64,000 nt of DNA from Stenotrophomonas sp. ASS1 (lineage in GTDB: Bacteria; Pseudomonadota; Gammaproteobacteria; Xanthomonadales; Xanthomonadaceae), in contig NZ_CP031167.1 in the NCBI RefSeq assembly GCF_004346925.1, positions 516,001 to 580,000 on the forward strand. Reading direction: 5' to 3'. The notes beneath the pieces were generated by a model. It saw only the letters and a list, made by a program, of their open reading frames with translations. It did no database searches and was not told where the DNA came from. Below, one piece after another: positions 33,625 through 42,269 of this stretch. Position 1 is the first letter of the stretch, and every line of letters begins with the position of its first letter. A program made the position numbers and the translations under genes.

Positions 33625-34343
33625 GGACGGGGGGCGAACAACTGGGTGGGGGCGATCAGCGCGCGGTTGCTGGCGTGCGCTTGGTTCAATGAGCCGACTT
33701 TCTTCTTGCGTACATAATGCACGGTCCGTTCCGCGATCAGGTGGGGGTGGCCTAGCGAGAGTGTCTGGCAGTTCCAATGCCAGTCTTCGAAGCCGAATCC
33801 TGATTCGCCTGGGCGGGAGAGGGTATATGGGGTCTGGAGATAAATACTCTTGGCAGCGAAGCTGCATGCATTCCAAGGGTTGGTTACCAGCATGCAGTCA
33901 GGGTCAAAGCCGTAGGCGTCGCTTCCTGTTTGCCACCAAATGCCCTGCTCAGCATCGAAAGTAACAATCAACTCGGGGTGAATAATGGAGTTCTCGTTTC
34001 CTGCTGCGGTTTCCAAGCAGCGGATGACAAAGTCCGCAGAAAGATAGTCATCACCATCACATATCAGGACCCAGTGGCCCGCTACAGATTCAATTGCCTT
34101 GTTCCGCGAAACCCCCAGATCACCGCACTCCAGCTCCAGTACTTTATCGATCAAACCGGTATGGTGATGCCAGGTGATCACGCGTGTCGTTTCAGCGTCG
34201 GCGTGGTCAAGGGTGGCGACGACTTCCACCGAAATACCGTGCTCCGCTGCGGCAAGCTTGCAACGGAGCAATGACAGCAGGGACTTGTGCGCCAGGAGAC
34301 CTTCCCTGTGGAATGTGATGACTGCCGAGACCTCAGGCTTCAT
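33621..34343 (-). CDS. GT2 glycosyltransferase
   Basis: A 240-residue GT-A enzyme with SAVITFHREGLLAHKSLLSL at the N terminus, the DGDDYLSADF donor/metal motif, and GFGFEDWHWNCQTLS. These motifs align with the first module of the fused GT2-GT4 protein encoded at 28071-30200. The start at 34343 is the first Met of the conserved sequence. It overlaps the following GT4 gene by 4 bp and follows galE after 17 bp, so galE, GT2 and GT4 form one operon. Confidence 0.88.
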   Translation of the reverse strand: MKPEVSAVITFHREGLLAHKSLLSLLRCKLAAAEHGISVEVVATLDHADAETTRVITWHHHTGLIDKVLELECGDLGVSRNKAIESVAGHWVLICDGDDYLSADFVIRCLETAAGNENSIIHPELIVTFDAEQGIWWQTGSDAYGFDPDCMLVTNPWNACSFAAKSIYLQTPYTLSRPGESGFGFEDWHWNCQTLSLGHPHLIAERTVHYVRKKKVGSLNQAHASNRALIAPTQLFAPRP

Positions 34344-34360
34344 TGGAACGCTCCCGCAAA

Positions 34361-35371
34361 TCAGGCTGTACCCCGGTCGTTGTGAACCTGCCAGCGCCAT
34401 GCATCAACACACATCTGGTCCAAGCTCCGCTCCGCGGTCCAGCCCAAAAGGCAGTGAGCGAGGGATGGGTCGGCAAAGCAACTGGCTGCATCTCCAGGCC
34501 GCCGCGCCACGACACGGAACGGTACGCTTCGGCCGCTTGCGCGTTCAAACGCGGCAACGACGTCCAAGACGCTGTATCCCTTGCCTGTACCAAGATTGAC
34601 TGTAAGACTCTGATTCATTTCCGTGATGTAGTCCAGCGCGCGCACATGGGCTGCTGCGAGATCCATGACATGGATGTAATCACGCACGCCGGTGCCGTCA
34701 TGTGTTTCGTAGTCGTCGCCGAATACTTGAAGGTACTCGCGCTGCCCGAAGGCAACCTGGGAAACATACGGCATCAGGTTATTGGGCGTTCCAGTCGGAG
34801 CTTCGCCTATGAGGCCGGATGGATGTGCGCCTACGGGATTGAAGTAACGAAGCGTGGCTACTTGGAATTTCGGATCAGAAGCCGCCTTGTCAGCTAGCAA
34901 CTGTTCGCAGATGAGTTTGGTTCGGCCGTACGGATTGGTCGTTCGGGTCACTGCTGATTCGGGTATCGGGCAGAAGTCCGGGTCACCATAAACCGTTGCA
35001 GAAGAACTGAAGACAAAGTTTCGTACACCAGTGTCCTCCATCGCCTGCAGGAGCGTAATTGTTCCCGAGATGTTGTTGTCGAAATAATCAAGCGGGCGTT
35101 TCCAAGATTCGCCGACTGACTTGAGCGCGGCGAAATGGATTACTGCGTCGATCTGGTGATCCCGCAGGACAGTACGAAGAGTGGAGCCGTCGCGGACATC
35201 ACCCTCGATGAATGCAGGTAGTTTTCCTGTGATCTCTTCGATCGCCTTCAGCGTTCCCTTCTGGCTATTGTCCAGGTTGTCGAGGATGGTTACCTCGCTC
35301 CCGCGCGCTAGTAGATCGACGCAAGTATGGGAGCCAATAAAGCCAAGGCCGCCAGTTACAAGGATATTCAT
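34361..35371 (-). CDS. galE: UDP-glucose 4-epimerase
   Basis: A 336-residue short-chain dehydrogenase-type epimerase interconverting UDP-glucose and UDP-galactose. The NAD-binding motif is GGLGFIGSH (residues 7-15); the catalytic Tyr148-x3-Lys152 is in NPYGRTK, with the Ser cluster at 122-124. RYFNPVGAHPSGLIGE is a GalE signature. It presumably supplies UDP-Gal (or UDP-GalNAc) to the neighbouring transferases. A 79-bp AT-rich gap separates it from the membrane transferase gene upstream. Confidence 0.93.
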   Translation of the reverse strand: MNILVTGGLGFIGSHTCVDLLARGSEVTILDNLDNSQKGTLKAIEEITGKLPAFIEGDVRDGSTLRTVLRDHQIDAVIHFAALKSVGESWKRPLDYFDNNISGTITLLQAMEDTGVRNFVFSSSATVYGDPDFCPIPESAVTRTTNPYGRTKLICEQLLADKAASDPKFQVATLRYFNPVGAHPSGLIGEAPTGTPNNLMPYVSQVAFGQREYLQVFGDDYETHDGTGVRDYIHVMDLAAAHVRALDYITEMNQSLTVNLGTGKGYSVLDVVAAFERASGRSVPFRVVARRPGDAASCFADPSLAHCLLGWTAERSLDQMCVDAWRWQVHNDRGTA

Positions 35372-35450
35372 CTTTATATATACCTGGAAAGTTCTGCAAA
35401 TTCTAGGGTTGCAGATTGCACTGAACGGTGAAAGTCCAAGATTGCTGTGA

Positions 35451-36938
35451 CTATTGAATCATGCAGACGAGGATGCTGCCGTCTGCTTGCTTTGACACCG
35501 ATGCTTGCGACGGCCATGCGGCGATCCCGTTGCACATCTCTTTTTTTGTTCCACGGATATCCAATTTTTCCCCCGTCGACACGGCAAACAGTCCGGGCAG
35601 TGACCAATCATAGAGGAAGGCGGATTCATTGATGCCTTCGCCTGTCATGGATTGGGTTCTGGTGTGGGCGGGCCATCCTGCCGCAATCTGGAGGCGCGGA
35701 ATGTCGTCAAACTCCAATGCGCGCGCGTAGATTGCGTTAGCGGTTCGTTGATCCCATTGTGTTACAAGTAACTGCTGGTAGAACAGAGTTGACCCGATGG
35801 CGCAGAAGGCGAGCACAAGTGGAGTCAATGGAATCAATAGCAACTTGCCAAAGGGGGGGCGAATTCCTGCCCAGACCATGCAGATGAAGAGAGCAAAGCA
35901 GAGGCCCACCGGCGAAAAGGTGCGGGGTACATGCCCCCCCCAGGAAAGAGCAAGCGGGCTTACTGTCGCTAGCAGACCGGCGGCTAGAAAGAGCGCTGCC
36001 GAGAGTGCTCTGAACCAGTCGCGGGCTAAGCAGAACAAGAACATCGATAGCAATACAACACCCAAAAGAATCTTGAGCCACAAGGCCATGATCGGCTCGC
36101 CTCGAAGCAGTATTCCGTAAGCCAAGCTTAGTCCGGAGTGGAGTGTGTTGATCACTCCACCCTGAAGATGAGGTGTATAGGTTTCCGATGCACCTACGCC
36201 CAGGATGCTTCGTAGGACGCTGCTTGTTAAAAGGTAAACGGTGGTGCTTAGGAGCAGCGCCGCCAGAACAAAGACGATGCCGTACAGAGCTTGGGGCCAT
36301 TCGCCGTTCCGCTGCTTGACCTCGCACATCAAGTTGATTGCCCATGCCCCGGCCGCGAGGGCATACAGGATTAGAATCGCTTGGTTGGCGTGGCTACAGA
36401 TGACCAACACAAGCAAACTCAGCGTGAACTTTATGCCTGTCTTCAATTGGGTTGTCAGAACGAGTAGGGCGAAGAACAGGGACAGATAGACGAACGCATG
36501 TGTGATCGCACTCATGCGGAACAGGAAGTACGAGGTCAGGTAAGGATGGGTTGCTGCGAAAACGGCTGCGGCGTAATGGACAAAACCGTTGCGCTCACTG
36601 ACACGGGTTAGCGAAACGGCCGCTGCAATTGCCAGTGAGATCGAGCTGAATGCAAGCAATGACGTGAAGAACGAGATGCCGGTAAGCGAAAGTCCGGTTA
36701 CGTCCACGCTTTGGGTAAGTAGGGACAGCACCACCCTTCCCTGAGAGACAAAGTTCTCCAGGTTTCCCGCAGCGTCACCTTGGAAGGCAAAGGCGTAGTC
36801 GTCGGGCGCCATTCCCGGAAGTAGCGTTGCGCCTTTGCTTAGCAGGTTGCCAACAAGGGCGGTGAGAAAGAGCAGCCAGAAGCTTCTTTGGAGAAGCAGG
36901 CCGCTTTCGCTGCTAGGCAGAGAAGGAGGATGGATCAC
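35451..36938 (-). CDS. GtrII-like polytopic membrane glycosyltransferase
   Basis: A 495-residue membrane protein with about ten to eleven helices and an exported C-terminal region of ~100 residues. The N-terminal acidic loop (LPGMAPDDYAFAF) after the first helix is where GT-C enzymes keep catalytic Asp residues, and overall it resembles the GtrII/glucosyltransferase-domain family that moves sugars from undecaprenyl phosphate onto O-antigen in the periplasm. It starts at GTG 36938, overlapping the aminotransferase stop as GTGA. Codon use and lower GC mark it as acquired DNA. The donor sugar is inferred from the neighbours. Confidence 0.75.
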   Translation of the reverse strand: MIHPPSLPSSESGLLLQRSFWLLFLTALVGNLLSKGATLLPGMAPDDYAFAFQGDAAGNLENFVSQGRVVLSLLTQSVDVTGLSLTGISFFTSLLAFSSISLAIAAAVSLTRVSERNGFVHYAAAVFAATHPYLTSYFLFRMSAITHAFVYLSLFFALLVLTTQLKTGIKFTLSLLVLVICSHANQAILILYALAAGAWAINLMCEVKQRNGEWPQALYGIVFVLAALLLSTTVYLLTSSVLRSILGVGASETYTPHLQGGVINTLHSGLSLAYGILLRGEPIMALWLKILLGVVLLSMFLFCLARDWFRALSAALFLAAGLLATVSPLALSWGGHVPRTFSPVGLCFALFICMVWAGIRPPFGKLLLIPLTPLVLAFCAIGSTLFYQQLLVTQWDQRTANAIYARALEFDDIPRLQIAAGWPAHTRTQSMTGEGINESAFLYDWSLPGLFAVSTGEKLDIRGTKKEMCNGIAAWPSQASVSKQADGSILVCMIQ

Positions 36939-38068
36939 TGAGTGACCTGCATTGCTTGTTCCGCCGCCTCAGTTACAAGGTCGAGTTGCTCCTCAAGATC
37001 CAGCCACAGCGGAAGACGGACCAGTCTGTTGCTGATGTCGTCCGTAACATCAAGATTGCCAGATGTGCGGCCGAGCTGCTCTCCCGCAGGCGAAGAATGT
37101 AGGGGGATGTAGTGAAATACCGTCTGCACTCCGTTTTCCTTCATGCTGGAAATGAATTTCGTACGTGCTTCCAGATTGGGAAGAAGCAAGTAGTACATGT
37201 GTGCGTTGTGGACACATTCTTCCGGAACTATCGGGCGACGTAGCGCACCCGCTGCCTCATGTGGCGCTGCCCATGCATGATAGCGGTCCCATATCGCGAG
37301 GCGTCGAGACGTAATGTCCTCGGCTTCATTCAGTTGGGCATTCAAGAATGCTGCGATGATCTCCCCGGGAAGATAGGAGGAGCCAACGTCGACCCAAGTG
37401 TATTTGTCGACTTGACCGCGGAAGAAGCGACTCCGGTTTGTGCCCTTCTCACGGATGATTTCCGCACGCTCGCCGAACTCGGCGTCACGGCACAGTAGAG
37501 CGCCGCCTTCGCCGGAAATGACATTTTTGGTCTCGTGGAAACTAAACGCCCCGAGCTCGCCAATTGTTCCCAATGCGCGCCCCTTGTAACTGGACATGAT
37601 TCCTTGGGCCGCATCTTCCACAACAGCCACGCCGTGCCGTTGAGCGATTTCGGTGATGGTATCCATTTCGCAGGCGACGCCGGCGTAATGGACGACACAG
37701 ATTGCTCGCGTGCGGGGAGTGATGGCGGCTTCGATCAGAGCTTCGTCGATGTTGAGAGTGTCGCTCCGTATGTCGACGAATACTGGTACCGCACCACGCA
37801 GTGCGAAGGCATTGGCCGTCGACACGAACGTGAATGAGGGCATGATCACTTCATCGCCGGGTTCAAGGTCCAGCAGAAGAGCGGCCATTTCAAGTGCTGC
37901 GGTGCACGAGTGGGTGAGCAGGGCACTCGCAGCGCCTGTGCGTTCTCGCAACCACTGGTGGCACTTCTTCGTAAACGGACCGTCTCCCGAAAGATGGCCA
38001 TTGGCGTGCGCCTGGCCGATCATGGGAAGTTCCTTGCCGGTCATGAACGGGCGATTGAACGGAATCAT
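36935..38068 (-). CDS. DegT-family sugar aminotransferase, WecE-like
   Basis: A 377-residue PLP-dependent aminotransferase. PLP-binding Lys181 is in FSFHETKNVISGEGG, and Glu151-Asp152 precede AAQG. Full-length similarity and motifs (MPSFTFVSTANAFALRGAVPVFVDI) point to WecE, which makes dTDP-4-amino-4,6-dideoxy-galactose from dTDP-4-keto-6-deoxyglucose. RmlA and RmlB, encoded 4-5 kb away, make that substrate. With the GNAT protein encoded nearby, the product would be an N-acetylated 4-amino-6-deoxyhexose. Confidence 0.9.
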   Translation of the reverse strand: MIPFNRPFMTGKELPMIGQAHANGHLSGDGPFTKKCHQWLRERTGAASALLTHSCTAALEMAALLLDLEPGDEVIMPSFTFVSTANAFALRGAVPVFVDIRSDTLNIDEALIEAAITPRTRAICVVHYAGVACEMDTITEIAQRHGVAVVEDAAQGIMSSYKGRALGTIGELGAFSFHETKNVISGEGGALLCRDAEFGERAEIIREKGTNRSRFFRGQVDKYTWVDVGSSYLPGEIIAAFLNAQLNEAEDITSRRLAIWDRYHAWAAPHEAAGALRRPIVPEECVHNAHMYYLLLPNLEARTKFISSMKENGVQTVFHYIPLHSSPAGEQLGRTSGNLDVTDDISNRLVRLPLWLDLEEQLDLVTEAAEQAMQVTQ

Positions 38069-38096
38069 GAGGTCTCTTTGGTGTGAGCAGTTGATA

Positions 38097-38480
38097 TCAG
38101 CCTTGGCTGATGATGATCAGGCCGGCGACAACGGTCGCCAGGCCGACCGCCTTTGATAGGGTAAAAGCTTCGCCAAACAGCGGAATGGCCGCAACGCAGA
38201 CGATCAGGAAGTTCAGTGCCATGAATGGATAGGCACGACTAAGTTCCAGTCGCGAAACCGCCAGCATCCAGCAAAGGGATGCAGCGAACGCCGCGACAAA
38301 CGCAGAAATCACCCAGGGCTGCAAGAGTAACTGGATGACAGGAGGGAGTTTCCCTAGCAGTCCGGTCGTCGTTGCCTGGTACGAACTCGCCTGCCATTTG
38401 ATGACGAGCTGACCATAGCTGGTCAGCAGAATCGTTGCGGCGACCATGAACCAGGGGAAGAAGGGGGTTGTGGAGTTCAC
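38097..38480 (-). CDS. Small EamA/ArnE-like four-helix membrane protein
   Basis: A 127-residue inner-membrane protein with four helices (residues ~8-28, 48-70, 76-96 and 104-125) and the EamA/SMR-like sequence LELSRAYPFMALNFLIVCV and ATVVAGLIIIS. It starts at GTG 38480, sharing GTGA with the stop of the acetyltransferase gene. ArnE/ArnF-type proteins of this size flip undecaprenyl-phosphate-linked sugars, so this is the likely flippase of the decoration module, taking the place that GtrA holds in gtr operons. Confidence 0.8.
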   Translation of the reverse strand: MNSTTPFFPWFMVAATILLTSYGQLVIKWQASSYQATTTGLLGKLPPVIQLLLQPWVISAFVAAFAASLCWMLAVSRLELSRAYPFMALNFLIVCVAAIPLFGEAFTLSKAVGLATVVAGLIIISQG

Positions 38481-39232
38481 GGCTTGCTCCGCTGTGCAGC
38501 CAGGCGGCGGTCGATATGAAACGTATCGTAAGCTCTCGCCAGAAACAGACCGGCACGCGCCCATTGTCTCTGCACGGTGTAGTTCCATATCTGGGTGGAG
38601 ATACTCAGGCGCGCCAACCCCGCTCCTGCGTAGTGGTGCAGCAGGTGACGCAACAGCGTGCCGTAGTGACCTCGTCTCGCGAACGCCGGATGAACTGCGT
38701 TGAGCACGATCTCCACGCTGCCGTCATGCACATCGCAGGTAGCGAAACCAGCGGCAACGTCGCCATCGAACACCAGCCAGGTATCGCTGGTTGTGTCGGT
38801 CGGGTCGGCACGGCTTTGGGCCCACTCTATGTATCCGTCCAGAATCTGTGCGGCGGGCAATAGTGGATTGGCCGCATAATGGGCGCGGTAGTCTTGAAAG
38901 GCTGCGGAGGCGATGACGCGAATTGCCTCAAGGTCGCTCAGTTGCGCGCGGCGAACATTGGGAGCCGCGTTTCCCGCAGAAGCTGGCAGCCGCGCTTCAT
39001 AGTAGGCAAGCGTGTCTGCATGAATCATCGCTTCTCCCCGTTGCAGCAACGCATTGGGAATCGCGCAGTCGCCTGCAGGAAAGCGCGCAATGATCAGGTC
39101 AGCAGGCGAGGCCAGAATAGCCTCGACTACAGACTCGACGGGCGCGTCGGATTCGATACTCGTACGCTCGACGTGGATGGCAAATCGGTTCGAGTCCAGG
39201 GTCGAGTAGTTGAGCAAGGACTGTTCAGGCAT
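38477..39232 (-). CDS. GNAT acetyltransferase, WecD-like
   Basis: A 251-residue protein with a C-terminal GNAT domain (about 110-250): VRRAQLSDLEAIRVIASAAF, and the acetyl-CoA loop region VHPAFARRGHYGTLLRHLL. WecD in E. coli N-acetylates dTDP-4-amino-4,6-dideoxygalactose; size and the WecE-like neighbour fit that job. ATG 39232 is preferred (GGAG nine bases upstream) over ATG 39253, which has no Shine-Dalgarno. It overlaps the GT2 gene by 8 bp and the membrane-protein gene by 4 bp. Confidence 0.82.
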   Translation of the reverse strand: MPEQSLLNYSTLDSNRFAIHVERTSIESDAPVESVVEAILASPADLIIARFPAGDCAIPNALLQRGEAMIHADTLAYYEARLPASAGNAAPNVRRAQLSDLEAIRVIASAAFQDYRAHYAANPLLPAAQILDGYIEWAQSRADPTDTTSDTWLVFDGDVAAGFATCDVHDGSVEIVLNAVHPAFARRGHYGTLLRHLLHHYAGAGLARLSISTQIWNYTVQRQWARAGLFLARAYDTFHIDRRLAAQRSKP

Positions 39233-40208
39233 TGTCGTTGCTCCAGGAGTCATACCAGATCAGGTACTGCGGACGTCTCTTGGTTTCGTTGTGCATACGA
39301 CCGACGTAAAGGCCGACCACCCCGATGCTTGCCATGAGGAAGCTTCCCACCAGCCAGACCGAAGCAAGGATACTGGTGAATCCCGCAACTCGAATATCGC
39401 CCATCAGATAGCGGTACACGGCGAACGCCGCAACGCAGAGGCCCACGCCGGCGAGTGCGAACGAAGCGGACATTACCAATCTCAGCGGTTTGTCCGAGAA
39501 TGAAAGGGCGATGCGGGTCGCCATCTGCAACAGCTTGCTGAGCGTGTAACTGCTCTTGCCTTCGGTACGCTCCCCGTGCACAACGGGGGTACGGACCGTC
39601 CGAAACCCCGTCCATCTGGCAAGCAGAGGAAGGAATCTGTCCGTTTCCGGCATCGCATTCATCGCGTCGATGACTTTGCGGCTGTAGGCGCCGAAGTTGG
39701 CAGTGCTCGGATCGTAGTTGGTATCGGTCAACCAGCCCAAAGTACGGTAGAAAGCGCGCGAGCCAGCCTGCTTGAACCAGGTGTCCTGACGTTCGATGCG
39801 TTGTCCGAGGACGATCTCGACATCGTCCTTAAGGCCTGCCAGAAGCGTGGGAATCTCTTCAGGTATGTCCTGCAGGTCACAGTCCATCACAATCATGGAC
39901 CTGCCTCGTGCTCGTGCGATTCCAGCGCTTATCGCTGCGTGTTGCCCAAAATTCCGTGAAAGCTTGAGCCCTCGTACTTCGGCGTGGAGTTGAGACAACT
40001 CCAGGATGCGTTCCCATGCCTGGTCTGGGCTGTTGTCGTCGACGAAGATGATTTCGACTGTTCTGCTCTCATTCTTGACCGCAGCCAGGACCCTTTGGGT
40101 CAGCTCTTCCAGGCAGCTTGAGCATCCGTAGACCGGAATGACCACGGATACGTCCGGGACGAATGAGAAATCCCGAGACGGTGCCTGATTCTGGACGGTC
40201 TTTGACAT
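39225..40208 (-). CDS. GtrB/ArnC-like undecaprenyl-phosphate glycosyltransferase
   Basis: A 327-residue membrane-bound GT2 enzyme. The catalytic domain (about 15-240) has VSVVIPVYGCSSCLEELT, the VDDNSPDQ and MDCDLQDIPEEIP acidic motifs and LSRNFGQHAAISAGI. Two C-terminal helices (about 250-275 and 285-308) anchor it, as in GtrB, DPM1 and ArnC. It should load a nucleotide sugar onto undecaprenyl phosphate on the cytoplasmic face. ATG 40208 is the start consistent with the family; upstream codons belong to the intergenic hairpin. It is the first gene of the five-gene module. Confidence 0.88.
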   Translation of the reverse strand: MSKTVQNQAPSRDFSFVPDVSVVIPVYGCSSCLEELTQRVLAAVKNESRTVEIIFVDDNSPDQAWERILELSQLHAEVRGLKLSRNFGQHAAISAGIARARGRSMIVMDCDLQDIPEEIPTLLAGLKDDVEIVLGQRIERQDTWFKQAGSRAFYRTLGWLTDTNYDPSTANFGAYSRKVIDAMNAMPETDRFLPLLARWTGFRTVRTPVVHGERTEGKSSYTLSKLLQMATRIALSFSDKPLRLVMSASFALAGVGLCVAAFAVYRYLMGDIRVAGFTSILASVWLVGSFLMASIGVVGLYVGRMHNETKRRPQYLIWYDSWSNDNA

Positions 40209-40266
40209 GGGCTTTGACGGTTGCGGAGACACGCTGGTAAGGGGTCCAATAGCCGGAGCGGGAAGA

Positions 40267-40293
40267 GCATCGGCCGCACTAGGCGGCCGATGC
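40267..40293 (-). terminator. Probable etfA terminator
   Basis: GCATCGGCCGC/GCGGCCGATGC, a perfect 11-bp stem with a 5-nt loop, 29 bp past the etfA stop on the minus strand. The T-rich tail is weak (TCTTCCC). It separates the housekeeping etf operon from the O-antigen genes. Confidence 0.55.
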
Positions 40294-40321
40294 AGCAAAG
40301 CCTACTATTTCACAACGTACC

Positions 40322-41260
40322 TTACAGCGCCTTTTCCAGCTCTGGCAGGATCGCAAACAGATCCCCCACCAGGCCGATATCGGCAATCTCGAAGATCGGC
40401 GCATCGCCGTCCTTGTTGATCGCGACGATCGTGCCGGCATCCTTGATGCCGGTCAGGTGCTGGATCGCACCACTGATGCCGACGGCTACATACAGTTCCG
40501 GCGCGATGATCTTGCCGGTCTGGCCGACCTGCAGGTCACTGGGAACGTAGCCGGCATCAACCGCGGCGCGCGAGGCGCCGACGGCGGCACCGAGCTTGTC
40601 GGCCAGCTGGAAGATGACCTTGAAGTTCTCTTCCGAACCGACGCCACGGCCACCCGAAACCACGCGCTTGGCGCTCTGCAGGTCCGGACGGTCGCTGGCA
40701 CCGGCGGCCAGGCCGACGAAGCGGGTATGGGTCGGCAGGGCAGCGTCGACGCTGGCTGCTTCAACGGCGGCATTGCCACCTTGGGCAGCTTCCGGCCACG
40801 AGGCGGCACGCACGGTGGCGACCACGATCTGGTCGGCCGGGGCTTCCACGGTGATGATCGCGTTGCCGGCGTAGATCGGGCGCTTGAAGGTGTGGCTGCC
40901 TTCAACGCTCATCAGGTCGGAGACCTGGTTGACGCCGAGCAGGGCGGCCACGCACGGCATCAGGTCCTTGCCGAAGGTGGTCGACGGGCCGAATACGTGG
41001 GTGTAGCCCTTGGCCAGCTGTGCGATCTGCGGCGCCAGCACCTGGGCGATGGCCTGCGCGTTGGCAGCGTTGGCGACGGTCAGGACCTTGGCGACCCCAG
41101 CGATCTTCGCGGCTTCAGCGGCGACAGCGGCCGGATCGGCGGCCAGCACCAGCACGTCGATGCTGGCACCGCTGATGGCGGCGGCGGCGCTGACGGTCTT
41201 GGCGGTGGCGGCATTGAGCTTGCCGTCGTGGTGCTCGGCGATGACGAGAATCCTGCTCAT
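40322..41260 (-). CDS. etfA: Electron transfer flavoprotein subunit alpha
   Basis: A 312-residue ETF alpha chain that carries electrons from acyl-CoA and other dehydrogenases to ETF:ubiquinone oxidoreductase. The FAD-binding C-terminal signature is complete ([19 protein letters not shown], then [20 protein letters not shown]), and SGGRGVGS precedes it. It overlaps etfB by one base (TAATG). In Xanthomonas etfA marks one border of the variable LPS locus. Confidence 0.95.
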   Translation of the reverse strand: MSRILVIAEHHDGKLNAATAKTVSAAAAISGASIDVLVLAADPAAVAAEAAKIAGVAKVLTVANAANAQAIAQVLAPQIAQLAKGYTHVFGPSTTFGKDLMPCVAALLGVNQVSDLMSVEGSHTFKRPIYAGNAIITVEAPADQIVVATVRAASWPEAAQGGNAAVEAASVDAALPTHTRFVGLAAGASDRPDLQSAKRVVSGGRGVGSEENFKVIFQLADKLGAAVGASRAAVDAGYVPSDLQVGQTGKIIAPELYVAVGISGAIQHLTGIKDAGTIVAINKDGDAPIFEIADIGLVGDLFAILPELEKAL

Positions 41261-42006
41261 TACAGCAACCCCTTCTGCTTGAGTGCGGCAACCAGTTCGG
41301 CCGCGTCCTTGACCATCACACCCTTGCTGCGCTTGGACGGCGCGGCGTACTGGGTGGTCTTGAAGGTGTCGGCGGCTTCAACGCCGAGGTCGGCCAGCTG
41401 CAGGGTCTCCAGCGGCTTGGCCTTGGCCTTCATGATGTCCGGCAGCTTGATGAAGCGCGGCTCGTTCAGGCGCAGATCGGTGGTGACCACGGCCGGCAGA
41501 TCCACTTCCAGCGTTTCCAGGCCGGCGTCGACTTCACGGGTCACCGTGGCCTTGCCATCGGCAATTTCGAGCTTGCTGGCGAAGGTCGCCTGCGGGCGGC
41601 CCCAGAGTGTGGCCAGCATCTGGCCGGTCTGGTTGGCGTCGTCATCAATGGCCTGCTTGCCAAGGATCACCAGGTCCGGCTGTTCCTTTTCGATCAGCTT
41701 GAGCAGGGTGCGCGACGCGGTCAGCGGCTGGATGGCCTGGTCGGTGACGACGTGGATGGCACGGTTTGCGCCCATGGCCAGGCCGTTGCGCAGGTGCGCC
41801 TGGGCGTCGGCCGGAGCGATGGTGGCGACCACGACTTCGCTGGCGATGCCCTTGTCGCGCAGGCGCAGGGCTTCTTCCAAGGCGATTTCATCGAAGGGGT
41901 TGGGGGACAGCTTGACGCCGTCGGTGACCACGCCGGAACCGTCCGGCTTGACCTGAATGCGGACGTTGTAGTCCACCACGCGCTTGTACGCGACGAGGAT
42001 TTTCAT
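41260..42006 (-). CDS. etfB: Electron transfer flavoprotein subunit beta
   Basis: A 248-residue ETF beta chain, the AMP-binding partner of EtfA. Signature sequences are MKILVAYKRVVDYNVRI, NPFDEIALEEALRL, and the VILGKQAIDDDANQTGQML loop. It is the first gene of the etfBA operon and is divergent from rmlB across 263 bp, in which I saw no clear operator. Confidence 0.95.
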   Translation of the reverse strand: MKILVAYKRVVDYNVRIQVKPDGSGVVTDGVKLSPNPFDEIALEEALRLRDKGIASEVVVATIAPADAQAHLRNGLAMGANRAIHVVTDQAIQPLTASRTLLKLIEKEQPDLVILGKQAIDDDANQTGQMLATLWGRPQATFASKLEIADGKATVTREVDAGLETLEVDLPAVVTTDLRLNEPRFIKLPDIMKAKAKPLETLQLADLGVEAADTFKTTQYAAPSKRSKGVMVKDAAELVAALKQKGLL

Positions 42007-42269
42007 CTGGTACGGGGTCCTTCAATAACGGAGAGAACGTCCGGTCCTGGAGCAGCAACCGGTTCGGGGGTGGGACTCCGATTCTAGCTGGCTTGGGGTG
42101 ACCATGCGAATGCGTATGGTTATGCTGCGGCGCCGCAGGGAAGCCGCCTCCGCGAGTTCGCGTTCACGTCACGCAGGCGGTCGTGAAGGCCATCGGGATG
42201 TATCCTGTCACGCTGCGCTGGGGCGCCCGTGGGCGCTCCTTGGATGAATTTCGATCAGGAGAACAGGTA

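Noticed and set aside
32170..34343. Frameshifted single glycosyltransferase gene
   Set aside because: Although related to the fused protein, the two genes have a clean ATGA overlap and a sound start, so they look like two intact genes and not a broken fusion.
26771..40208. Wzx flippase or Wzy polymerase in the O-antigen locus
   Set aside because: The polytopic protein at 35451-36938 was considered, but its length, helix pattern and large C-terminal exported region fit a GtrII-like transferase better, and a Wzm/Wzt pair is present.
40457..41956. 499-codon plus-strand frame across etfA and etfB
   Set aside because: It is antisense to two clearly recognisable flavoprotein genes.
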